Source of the DNA: Ancylobacter oerskovii
GTDB taxonomy: Bacteria; Pseudomonadota; Alphaproteobacteria; Rhizobiales; Xanthobacteraceae
Assembly (NCBI RefSeq): GCF_018390555.1
Contig: NZ_JAHBGB010000019.1
Span: 62,001-126,000, forward strand
Direction of reading: 5' to 3'
Length of the DNA: 64,000 nucleotides
Shown: piece after piece, positions 34,241 through 41,583 of the stretch
Position numbering within the stretch: the first letter of the stretch is position 1
How the letters are laid out: each line of letters starts with the position of its first letter
Made by a program: the position numbers and the translations under genes
The notes under the pieces: generated by a model
Told to the model about the DNA's origin: nothing
The model's input: the letters and a program-made list of their open reading frames with translations, nothing else
Database searches by the model: none

Positions 34241-35218
34241 TCACTGGGACAGGCCGACATCTTTCAGCGCCGTGGCGACGCGCACCTGCTCCTGCTTGAG
34301 GAAGGCGGCGAACTCGGCCGGCGGCAGATAGGTGTCCAGCCAGCCGCGCTTCTTGAGCGCCGCCTTCCACTCCTCGGTCTTGACCATGGCGGCGATCATC
34401 CCGGCGAGCGCCTTCCTCTCCTCCTCGGGAGTGGAGGCATGCACGGCGAGGCCGCGCCAGTTCATGATGGCGAGATCGACGCCGCCTTCCTTCAGGGTGG
34501 GGACATCGACGCCCGGCATGCGCTCGCCGGAGGAGATCGCCAGCGCGCGGAGCTTGCCGGCCTCGATCTGGCTGCGGAATTCCTCGAAGCCGCTGATCCC
34601 GACCGTCGCATGGCCGCCGAGCGTGGAGGCGAGCACCTCGCCGCCGCCGGCATGCACGACATAATTGACCTTGGTCGGGTCGACGCCGACGGCCTTGGCG
34701 ATGAGCCCGACCATCACATGGTCGATGCCGCCGATGGAGCCGCCGGCCCAGGACACCGCCTGCGGGTTGGCCTTCAGCTTGGCGACCAGATCGGCCAGCG
34801 TCTTGATGTCGGACGTCGCCGGCACGACGATGACGTTCGCCTCACCCATCAGCCGGGCCAGCGGCACCACCTGATCCAGCGTCACCGCCGATTTGGTGGT
34901 GATGATGCCGCCCATCAGCGCGAAGCCGAATACCAGGATGCTGGGCGCGCGCTTGCGGCTGGTGATGAACTGCGACAGGCCGACGGTGCCGCCGCCGCCG
35001 GCGACGTTCTGCACCTGCACGCCGGAAGCCAGGTGCTTCTCCTGCAAGACCGCCTGCATGGTGCGGGCGAGCTGGTCATAGCCGCTGCCCGGCGCGCTCG
35101 GGGCGAGGAATTCGAGCCCCTTCACCTCATTGGCCAGCAGCGGCGAGGCGCCAGCGGTCAGCGTCGCGACGGCGCCGGCCGCGAGAACGGAAAACTGGCG
35201 GCGATTGATCAGGGTCAT
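34241..35218 (-). CDS. tctC: TTT periplasmic substrate-binding protein TctC (system 3)
   Basis: The 325-residue receptor starts with a twin-arginine-like signal (INRRQFSVLAAGAVATLTAG), unlike the Sec signals of the other two. The core LEFLAPSAPGSGYDQLARTMQ is the pattern of true TctC (tricarboxylate-binding) proteins and not of generic Bug receptors. A strong GGGAGGGAAGA site precedes the ATG. The ligand is probably a di- or tricarboxylate, consistent with the tartrate/malate-type enzymes around it. Confidence 0.93.
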   Translation of the reverse strand: MTLINRRQFSVLAAGAVATLTAGASPLLANEVKGLEFLAPSAPGSGYDQLARTMQAVLQEKHLASGVQVQNVAGGGGTVGLSQFITSRKRAPSILVFGFALMGGIITTKSAVTLDQVVPLARLMGEANVIVVPATSDIKTLADLVAKLKANPQAVSWAGGSIGGIDHVMVGLIAKAVGVDPTKVNYVVHAGGGEVLASTLGGHATVGISGFEEFRSQIEAGKLRALAISSGERMPGVDVPTLKEGGVDLAIMNWRGLAVHASTPEEERKALAGMIAAMVKTEEWKAALKKRGWLDTYLPPAEFAAFLKQEQVRVATALKDVGLSQ

Positions 35219-35280
35219 TCTTCCCTCCCTGGGAATATCTGTTTGTCTGGATTGGCGTATTCTTGTTGGGAGAGCCGGTG

Positions 35281-35300
35281 GCCGGCCTCCTTCGGCCGGC
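35281..35300 (-). other. Hairpin between the cupin and tctC genes
   Basis: GCCGGCC and GGCCGGC (35281-35287 and 35294-35300) form a 7-bp stem with a six-base loop directly after the cupin stop. No T-tract follows on the minus strand, so it is more likely an mRNA-processing or stabilising hairpin ahead of tctC than a full terminator. The AT-richer 35219-35275 could hold an extra tctC promoter. Confidence 0.35.
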
Positions 35301-35302
35301 GC

Positions 35303-35719
35303 CTAGCGGGCGCCGTGTTCGGCGTCGATGCTGCGCGTGTCGCCGGTGGCGACGATGGTGCGGGTGGCGTCGACGGAGGCGTAGGTCCAGAAGATCTTCA
35401 TCGGCTTGGTCGCCGAGGCATTGCGGAAATTGTGCGGCACATTGGCCGCGATCCAGGTGGTCTCCTGCGGACCGAGATGGTGTTCGACACCGTCGAGGGT
35501 GGCGATGGCGTGCCCTTCCAGCACCATCACGCTCTCTTCGCAGTTATGGGTGTGGATCGGGATCTCCGCGCCGCCTTCGAAGGCGGTGATGCCGTTGATC
35601 AGGCTGGTGGAGCCGACGCGGCGGGTGACCAGCGGGATGGTGCGGGCGCCGCCGCCGCGCTCGCGCGGCGTGATCTCGGAGGGGCGCAGCACGGCGCCGG
35701 CGGGGGTGTTCGCGGTCAT
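35303..35719 (-). CDS. Small cupin-domain protein in the tartrate-type operon
   Basis: A 138-residue single cupin with motif 1 IPIHTHNCEESVMVLEGHAIATLDG (His-x-His, Glu) and motif 2 NVPHNFRNAS. The longer open frame upstream reads antisense to the aldehyde dehydrogenase; ATG 35719 is two bases past that gene's end. The position between the dehydrogenase and tctC suggests a metabolic or sensing role within the operon. No specific reaction can be inferred. Confidence 0.87.
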   Translation of the reverse strand: MTANTPAGAVLRPSEITPRERGGGARTIPLVTRRVGSTSLINGITAFEGGAEIPIHTHNCEESVMVLEGHAIATLDGVEHHLGPQETTWIAANVPHNFRNASATKPMKIFWTYASVDATRTIVATGDTRSIDAEHGAR

Positions 35720-35721
35720 GG

Positions 35722-37098
35722 TCAGGCTGCCTTCACGGGACCGACCCAGAGGGTCTTGAGGTTCACGAATTCGCGGATGCCGTAGGAGCCGAGCTCGCGG
35801 CCATAGCCGGAGCGCTTGATGCCGCCGAAGGGCAGGCGCGGATCGGAGGCCACGATGCCGTTGACGAACACCGCGCCGGCATCGATCCGCCGCGCCAGCC
35901 GGGTTGCCGTCTCGACATCGGCGGTCCACAGCGCCGCGCCGAGGCCGAACTCGGTGTCGTTGGCGAGGGCTATGGCCTCTTCTTCCCCGTCGACGCGGAC
36001 GATGGCGGCAACCGGGCCGAAGGTTTCCTCGCGGAACGCCGCCATGTCCGGGGTGACATGGTCGAGCACGGTGGCCGGGTAGAAGAAACCCGGTCCCTCG
36101 ACGATGGCGCCGCCCATCTTCAGCACCGCGCCGGCGGCGAGGCTGCGCTGCACCTGGTCGTGCAACGTGGCACGCAGATTGGCGCGCGCCATCGGGCCGA
36201 TGGACACGCCCTGTTGCAGCGGGTCGCCCATCTTCAATGCGGCGGCATGCCGGCAGAACGCCTCGACGAAGCGCTCGGCCACCGCGTTGTCGACGATGAA
36301 GCGCTTGGCGTTCACGCAACTCTGGCCGACATTGACGTAGCGCGCCTTCACCGCGGCCATGGCCGCCGCCTCGATATCGGCATCGGCGAGCACGATGAAC
36401 GGGTCCGAGCCGCCGAGCTCCAGCACCTGCTTCTTCAGCGCCTTGCCGGCCTGCGCCGCGACGATGGCGCCGACCTCGGTCGAGCCGGTCAGCGTCACCG
36501 CCGCAATGCGGTCATCGGCGATGATCCCGGCGACCGAGCCGGCATCGATGAGCAGCGTGCGGAACAGCCCATCGGGGCAGCCTGCCGCGCGCATTACTTC
36601 CTCGATGGCCAGCGCGCAGCGCGGCACGTTGTTGGCGTGCTTGAGAAGGGCACCGTTGCCGGCGGCGAGGGCCGGGGCGGCGAAGCGGAAGAACTGCCAG
36701 AACGGGTAGTTCCACGGCATGATGGCGAGCACCACGCCGAGCGGATCGAACACCACGGCGCTGTGCGAGGCCGAGGAGGCGATGATTTCATCCGCGAGGA
36801 AGGCCGGGGCTTCCTTGGCATAGAAGTCGCAGTTCCAGGCGCATTTCTCGATCTCGCCTTCGGCCTCGGCAAGCGGCTTGCCCATCTCCTCGGTGATCAG
36901 CCGGGCATAGCCCGCCTTGCCGGCCCGCAGCACGGAGGCCATGCGGCGCAGGAGCTCGACACGCTCGGTGATCGGCACCTGCCGCCAGGCGGCCTGCGCC
37001 GCGGCGGCGCCGGCGAGGGCGGCCTCCACCTCGCGCTCGCTATGGAGCGGGAAGCGCGCCAGTTCGGCGCCGTCGGCGGGATTGACGGATACGAGCAT
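35722..37098 (-). CDS. Succinate-semialdehyde-dehydrogenase-like aldehyde dehydrogenase
   Basis: A 458-residue ALDH of the short Sad/SSADH type: VLAIMPWNYPFWQFFRFAAPALAAGN, Glu in LELGGSDPFIVLADADIE, and catalytic Cys in VNVGQSCVNAKRFIVDN. The ATG at 37098 matches the usual N-terminus (MLVSVNPADGA). A GTG at 37131 overlapping the previous stop as GTGA would add 11 residues and is a real alternative. It follows the tartrate/malate-type dehydrogenase and may oxidise a semialdehyde such as succinate or tartronate semialdehyde. Confidence 0.9.
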   Translation of the reverse strand: MLVSVNPADGAELARFPLHSEREVEAALAGAAAAQAAWRQVPITERVELLRRMASVLRAGKAGYARLITEEMGKPLAEAEGEIEKCAWNCDFYAKEAPAFLADEIIASSASHSAVVFDPLGVVLAIMPWNYPFWQFFRFAAPALAAGNGALLKHANNVPRCALAIEEVMRAAGCPDGLFRTLLIDAGSVAGIIADDRIAAVTLTGSTEVGAIVAAQAGKALKKQVLELGGSDPFIVLADADIEAAAMAAVKARYVNVGQSCVNAKRFIVDNAVAERFVEAFCRHAAALKMGDPLQQGVSIGPMARANLRATLHDQVQRSLAAGAVLKMGGAIVEGPGFFYPATVLDHVTPDMAAFREETFGPVAAIVRVDGEEEAIALANDTEFGLGAALWTADVETATRLARRIDAGAVFVNGIVASDPRLPFGGIKRSGYGRELGSYGIREFVNLKTLWVGPVKAA

Positions 37099-37127
37099 GG
37101 TGGAACCGTTCGATTGGGTGGTGGAAG

Positions 37128-38213
37128 TCACGCCGCCCGGCCGGCGGCCGGCTGGCGCGCGATCGCCTCGCACACGGCATCGGTGAAGGCGTCGGTGGAG
37201 AGCGCGCCGCCGAGATCGGCGGTGCGCGTCGCGGGATTGCCCAGCACCGAGGCGACGGCCTGTTCGAGCGCCGCCGCCGCGGCGACCAGCGTCCGGTTGC
37301 CGTCCCGCTGCCCGCGCCAGTCCAGCAGCATGGCGGCCGACAGCATCAGCGAGGTCGGGTTGGCGAGGTTGCGCCCGGCGATGTCGGGGGCCGAGCCGTG
37401 CTGGGCCTGGGCGACGCAGATGCCGTCGCCGACGCTGATCGAGCCGCCGAGCCCGAGGCTACCGCACAGTTCCGATGCCTCGTCCGACAGGATGTCGCCG
37501 AACATGTTGGTGGTGACGATGACGTCGAAACGGTCGGGCGTGCGGATGAGATGGGCGGCGGTAGCGTCGACGATCAGCTCTTCCAGCGTGACGTCGGGAT
37601 AATCGGCGGCCACCTTGCGCACCTCGCGCAGGAACAGGCCGTCGGAGAGCTTCAGCACATTGGCCTTGTGGACCGCCGTGACCTTCCTGCGGCGGGAGCG
37701 GGCCAGCTCGAAGGCCGCCCGCGCGACCTGTCGCGAGGCGCGCGCGGTGATCTTGCGCACCGACAGCGCCATGTCCTCGTCCGGCATGAATTCGCCGGTG
37801 CCGGCGACCATGTTGCGGTCGGAATAGAAGCCCTCGGTGTTCTCCCGCACGATGACGAGATCCATCGGCCGGCGCAGGAGGCTGAGGTCGCTCAGCGACC
37901 GGCAGGGGCGGACATTGGCGAACAGTTCGAGGCGCGTGCGCAGCTCGCCCGAGGGATTGATGCCGCCCTGCTGCCGCGCCGGATATTCGTAGTGCGACAC
38001 CGGGCCGAGCAGCACGCCATCCGCCGCGCGGGCGGCGGCGAGGATCCCCTCCGGCAGGGTGGTGCCCTGCTCGCGCAGCGCCTTCAGGCCGATGTCGATT
38101 TCGGTCCAGCCGATGCCGGCACCGTGGCGCTCATTGACGAGGCGCAGCGCCCGCAAGGTCGCGGCAGTGATTTCCGGTCCGATTCCGTCTCCCGGCAAAA
38201 CGATCACCTGCAC
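37128..38213 (-). CDS. Tartrate/D-malate dehydrogenase-type (isopropylmalate dehydrogenase family)
   Basis: A 361-residue decarboxylating dehydrogenase of the IPMDH/ICDH family with LPGDGIGPEITAATLRAL, the RENTEGFYSDR substrate loop, KANVLKLSDGLF, and TNMFGDILSDEASELCGSLGLGGSISVGDG. Its length equals that of tartrate/D-malate dehydrogenases (about 361), and no leuBCD genes are nearby, so catabolic use is favoured over leucine synthesis. The start is GTG with GGAGG nine bases before it. It is the first gene of operon 6 and divergent from the GntR regulator. Confidence 0.87.
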   Translation of the reverse strand: MQVIVLPGDGIGPEITAATLRALRLVNERHGAGIGWTEIDIGLKALREQGTTLPEGILAAARAADGVLLGPVSHYEYPARQQGGINPSGELRTRLELFANVRPCRSLSDLSLLRRPMDLVIVRENTEGFYSDRNMVAGTGEFMPDEDMALSVRKITARASRQVARAAFELARSRRRKVTAVHKANVLKLSDGLFLREVRKVAADYPDVTLEELIVDATAAHLIRTPDRFDVIVTTNMFGDILSDEASELCGSLGLGGSISVGDGICVAQAQHGSAPDIAGRNLANPTSLMLSAAMLLDWRGQRDGNRTLVAAAAALEQAVASVLGNPATRTADLGGALSTDAFTDAVCEAIARQPAAGRAA

Positions 38214-38259
38214 GGCCGTCTTCCTCCCAGGCTGTTCTGTATTGGTTTTTTGTCGCGTT

Positions 38260-38307
38260 AAAATGCCTTATAGAGATCATATCGGCATTTTGCAATGCCA
38301 AAATACC
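38260..38307. promoter_or_regulatory. Three AAAATRCC half-sites in the divergent GntR/operon-6 promoter
   Basis: AAAATGCC (38260-38267), its exact complement GGCATTTT (38284-38291) and AAAATACC (38300-38307) lie within 48 bases, and GGCATT-TTGC-AATGCC (38284-38299) is itself a perfect inverted repeat. The cluster sits between the dehydrogenase start and the GntR start, where a shared operator is expected. Three half-sites suit a regulator with two DNA-binding domains per chain; that match is inference. Confidence 0.6.
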
Positions 38308-38358
38308 AAGTGGGGTTTGTCCCGCCCGCGGGCTGTGCCAGAAAGGGGTGTGACAAGG

Positions 38359-39306
38359 ATGTTTCCGGCGATGCAGACCACTCCCCTGACCCAGCAATTG
38401 GCGGCGCAGATCGCCGACTACATTCGCGCCGAGCGCCTCGGCGAAGGTGAGCGGCTCGTCGAACGGCGGCTCGGGGACCTGTTCCGGGTGTCGCGCTCGC
38501 CGGTGCGGGCGGCGCTGAAGCTGCTGGAGCAATCGGGGATCGCGCGTCCGGGCGACGGCGGCGGATATGTCATCGCCCGGCTCGATGCCGAGACGTTCCG
38601 CGCCCTCGATCACGTCCCGAGCTATGACGACGACCAGATCTATCTCGACATCGCCGACGATCGGGTATCCGGCAACCTTCCCGATCGCATCACCGAGAAC
38701 GAGCTGCTGCGGCGCTACAAGCTCACGCGCGGGCGGCTGACGCATATCCTGCGGCGCATGGCGAACGAAGGCTGGATCGAGCGCCTGCCCGGCCATGGCT
38801 GGGAATTCCTGCCGGTGCTGACCTCGCTGCAGGCCTATGAGGACAGCTACCGGTTCCGCCTGCTGATCGAGCCGGCCGCCATCCTCGAGCCGGGTTTCGT
38901 GCTGAACCGGCCGGCCCTGGAGCATTGCCGGGACCAGCAGCAATGGCTGGTCGACGGCGCGATATTCGAGGTGTCGAATGCGCGGCTCTTCGAGCTCAAC
39001 AGCGGCCTGCACGAGACGATCATCGAATGCAGCCGCAACAGCTTCTTCATCGACGCGCTGAAGCGCATCGACCGGCTCCGCCGCCTGATCGACTACCGGC
39101 AGATGCTCGAACGCGACAGCGCCCGCCACCGCTGCCGGGAACATCTCGAGCTGATCGACCTCCTGCTTGCCGGCAAGCGCTTCGAGGCCGCGGAGTTCAT
39201 GAAGAAGCACCTGGAGGAACTAAGCACCCTCAAGGTGCGGGCACGCAGCAGGCGGCCGGGCGAGCCTTCCGCCGAACCGGCGACGTCCCGCTCCGTCTCG
39301 GCATAG
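38359..39306 (+). CDS. GntR-family regulator with two winged helices and an FCD-like sensor
   Basis: The 315-residue protein has a GntR winged helix at about residues 8-75 (RLVERRLGDLFRVSRSPVRAALKLLEQSG). A second winged-helix-like segment follows at about 92-153 (ITENELLRRYKLTRGRLTHILRRMANEGWIERLPGHGWEF), then an FCD-type helical effector domain (about 158-290, with LNSGLHETIIECSRNSFF and HRCREHLELIDLLLAGK). Ordinary FadR-type proteins have one winged helix. It is divergent from operon 6 and probably controls it in response to its acid substrate. ATG 38359 or 38371 could start it. Confidence 0.85.
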   Translation: MFPAMQTTPLTQQLAAQIADYIRAERLGEGERLVERRLGDLFRVSRSPVRAALKLLEQSGIARPGDGGGYVIARLDAETFRALDHVPSYDDDQIYLDIADDRVSGNLPDRITENELLRRYKLTRGRLTHILRRMANEGWIERLPGHGWEFLPVLTSLQAYEDSYRFRLLIEPAAILEPGFVLNRPALEHCRDQQQWLVDGAIFEVSNARLFELNSGLHETIIECSRNSFFIDALKRIDRLRRLIDYRQMLERDSARHRCREHLELIDLLLAGKRFEAAEFMKKHLEELSTLKVRARSRRPGEPSAEPATSRSVSA

Positions 39307-39357
39307 GCGGGTTCCCGGCGAGCGCTTTCGCGGCCGGAAGACGTGCCGTCGTCGACG

Positions 39358-40146
39358 TCATCCCATATGCAGGGTGGGAGCCTCACCAAGGCCGGCATGC
39401 GTGGCCGACAGCTGGCGCAGGCGGCGGGTGCCGGCGCGCCCGAGCTCCAGCGACGGGGCGGTATCGTTGAAATGCAGCCTCGCGCGTCCGCCGTCCCGCC
39501 AGACCACCCGGGCGATGGAGCCGATATTGACGATGACCGAGCGGCTCAGGCGCAAGAAGGGTGGCGAGGGAAGCTCGGCGGCAAACTGACCGAGCAGCCG
39601 GCAAATGAGATAGGACTGGCCGCTGCCGATGGTGATGCGCGAATAGTCGCCTTCCGCGAGCACGGAGATGATGGCATCGAGGGGGAGGTAGAGCGATTGG
39701 CCGGAAAGCGTGACCAGCAATCGCTCGGGCGCTGAACGGGCGCGCGCCGGTGCCGGCTCGTCCGGTACGGGAGCGGGACCGATGCGTCGCCGCAGCCGGT
39801 CGAGCGTGAGCGTCAGCCGGTCGGGCTCCACCGGCTTCAGCAGGAAGTCCATGGCCTCGACATCGAAGGCCTCTATCGCGTATCGCGAATAGCCGGTGAC
39901 GAACACGATGTGCAGCGGCCGCAATTCGGGGCGATGCTCGGCGGCCCGGATGACGTCGAACCCCCGGCCGTCGAGCAGCTCGACATCGAGAAACAGGACG
40001 TGCGGCGCAACCTCCGCCATGAGGGCGAGTGCCTGGCCGACGCTCGCCGCCTCCGCCACCACCTCGATATCGTCATGCGCCGCCAGCAATTGCCGCAGGC
40101 TGCGCCGCGCCGGCGGTTCGTCGTCGACGAGCATCACGCGAAGCAT
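39358..40146 (-). CDS. LytTR-family response regulator
   Basis: A 262-residue regulator with a receiver domain (acidic pair at D8/D9, phospho-acceptor D54 in HVLFLDVELLDGRGFD, FVTGY, and Lys in FLLKPVEP) and a C-terminal LytTR DNA-binding domain (about 140-250: EGDYSRITIGSGQSYLICRLLGQF ... FLRLSRSVIVNI). It would be phosphorylated by the kinase it overlaps by 13 bases. LytTR regulators often control envelope or extracellular factors, which fits the RTX-like gene just upstream of the pair. Confidence 0.92.
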   Translation of the reverse strand: MLRVMLVDDEPPARRSLRQLLAAHDDIEVVAEAASVGQALALMAEVAPHVLFLDVELLDGRGFDVIRAAEHRPELRPLHIVFVTGYSRYAIEAFDVEAMDFLLKPVEPDRLTLTLDRLRRRIGPAPVPDEPAPARARSAPERLLVTLSGQSLYLPLDAIISVLAEGDYSRITIGSGQSYLICRLLGQFAAELPSPPFLRLSRSVIVNIGSIARVVWRDGGRARLHFNDTAPSLELGRAGTRRLRQLSATHAGLGEAPTLHMG

Positions 40147-41297
40147 ATCGGCGCCTGCAGGATGAGGCGCGCCACCACCAGCTCCCCCTCCTGGGAGAGG
40201 ACCAGGGCATGCCGATCCGGGAAATGCAGCGCGAGCCGGCGGCGGATATTGGCGAGGCCGACCCCCCTTCGATGGCCGCGCGAACCGAGCCTGCCCTGAT
40301 TGGCGACCGTGACCACCAGGCGGCCTTCCTCCATCCGCGCGCGCAAATCGATGTGCAATTGGGTGGCGGCTGACGGCCGCAGGCCATGCTTGACGGCGTT
40401 TTCAACCAGTCCCTGCAGGATCAGATGCGGCACCGGGAATTGGCCGGCGTCCTCATCCATGGCGACCGTGCAGCGGATGACGCGTTCGTAGCGCAGCTCC
40501 TGGATGCGCAGATAGGCCGAGACCGCCTCGATCTCCTCGGCCAGCCAGCAGACCGGCTGTCCCTGGCGATCGAGCAGATAGCGCAGATATCCGGCGATCC
40601 GCCGCGTCATTTCGAGCGCGACAGCCGGCCGGTCATAGATCTCGCCGGTGACGGTGTTCAGGGAATTGAAGAGGAAGTGCGGATCGAGCTGCAGGCGGAG
40701 CTGCTCCAGCTCGGCGCGCGCCGCGGCCGACCGCGCGTCGCTGTGGCGTAGCCGTTCGTTGCGCGCCGCACGGTCGGTTCCCAGCCAGAAATAGGCGAGT
40801 GCCCAGACGAGGAAGACCGCCGTGTAATAGATCAGGGGCGGTACCGCCGGATTGAACGAATCCGGCATGTCCGCGCCGGAGGGAAAATGCAGGCGGGCCT
40901 GATGGGCGAGCAGCATTTGCACCAGGCCGCCGGCAAAGGCGAGCAGCACGGCCAAGGGTACCATGCGGACGGCGGAGACGGGCCAGTGAAGCCAGCGCCG
41001 GACCGCCAGATGGACCCCGCAGGTCAACAGAAAGCCGAACGTGTCGGATATGCCCGCCATGAAGAGGGCGTAGGCCCAATCGCCGAAGAAGGCGACCCGC
41101 GAAAAGATCCCGAAAAGCGCAATGATGATCCAGCCGGCAAGGTTGGCTTGCCAGAATGTCGTCACCTGCGGCGATAGATCCGATGAGCGCTTGCTGAAAA
41201 AATTTTCTTTGGAATTTGTTTGCAATATCGGATTTATAGGCGAATTATTCGACGATTGATGGTCCACCTGCCCCTCGAATACGTGCGGTGCATCCAT
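40134..41297 (-). CDS. LytS/YehU-type sensor histidine kinase
   Basis: A 387-residue kinase with four to five membrane helices (residues about 52-172), then a His_kinase domain with the phospho-acceptor His207 in LQLDPHFLFNSLNTVTGEI and an ATPase domain with GLVENAVKHGL and GVGLANIRRRL. It is the partner of the downstream LytTR regulator. No extracytoplasmic sensor domain is visible, so the signal is probably perceived in or near the membrane. The ATG at 41297 is preferred over the TTG in front of it. Confidence 0.9.
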   Translation of the reverse strand: MDAPHVFEGQVDHQSSNNSPINPILQTNSKENFFSKRSSDLSPQVTTFWQANLAGWIIIALFGIFSRVAFFGDWAYALFMAGISDTFGFLLTCGVHLAVRRWLHWPVSAVRMVPLAVLLAFAGGLVQMLLAHQARLHFPSGADMPDSFNPAVPPLIYYTAVFLVWALAYFWLGTDRAARNERLRHSDARSAAARAELEQLRLQLDPHFLFNSLNTVTGEIYDRPAVALEMTRRIAGYLRYLLDRQGQPVCWLAEEIEAVSAYLRIQELRYERVIRCTVAMDEDAGQFPVPHLILQGLVENAVKHGLRPSAATQLHIDLRARMEEGRLVVTVANQGRLGSRGHRRGVGLANIRRRLALHFPDRHALVLSQEGELVVARLILQAPICFA

Positions 41298-41320
41298 CAA
41301 GCGTAGCCGGCACTGCTGGT

Positions 41321-41337
41321 CAACCGGTTACCGGTTG
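41321..41337. promoter_or_regulatory. 17-bp palindrome containing two ACCGGTT heptamers
   Basis: CAACCGGT-T-ACCGGTTG is a perfect inverted repeat, and it also reads as two adjacent direct copies of ACCGGTT. It lies 24 bases before the kinase start, where an autoregulatory operator would be. LytTR proteins bind short direct repeats, so self-regulation is possible but untested. The rest of 41338-41547 shows nothing. Confidence 0.5.
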
Positions 41338-41547
41338 TGTCGGCCCGCAGATCTCGCGCGCGCCGACCGCTTCACTCAGAAATGACGGGACGGCGAGCCC
41401 GTCTGCCGGGCGGTTGTCGGGATCGTCGTTCGACGGCGAGGGGCGGCACCGTCGGACACGGGTTGCAAGCTGTTCCATTGCCTCCCGATATCGGAGGCGG
41501 CGAGAGGCGGGCGCACCCGCGTGGCAAGGGCGATCGATGTCGGGTGG

Positions 41548-41578
41548 ACGGCCCGCCGGCGTTCTTCCGGCGGGCCGT
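41548..41578 (-). terminator. GC-rich hairpin after the RTX-Hint gene
   Basis: ACGGCCCGCCGG (41548-41559) pairs exactly with CCGGCGGGCCGT (41567-41578) around a seven-base loop, starting six bases past the stop of the RTX-Hint gene. No T-tract follows, so it is either a weak terminator or an mRNA 3'-end-protecting hairpin. Confidence 0.5.
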
Positions 41579-41583
41579 GGCGA

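Noticed and set aside
41548-41578. An attachment site or mobile-element end at the large inverted repeat
   Set aside because: The repeat is a simple hairpin six bases after a stop codon with no direct repeats or integrase nearby; a 3'-end hairpin explains it better.
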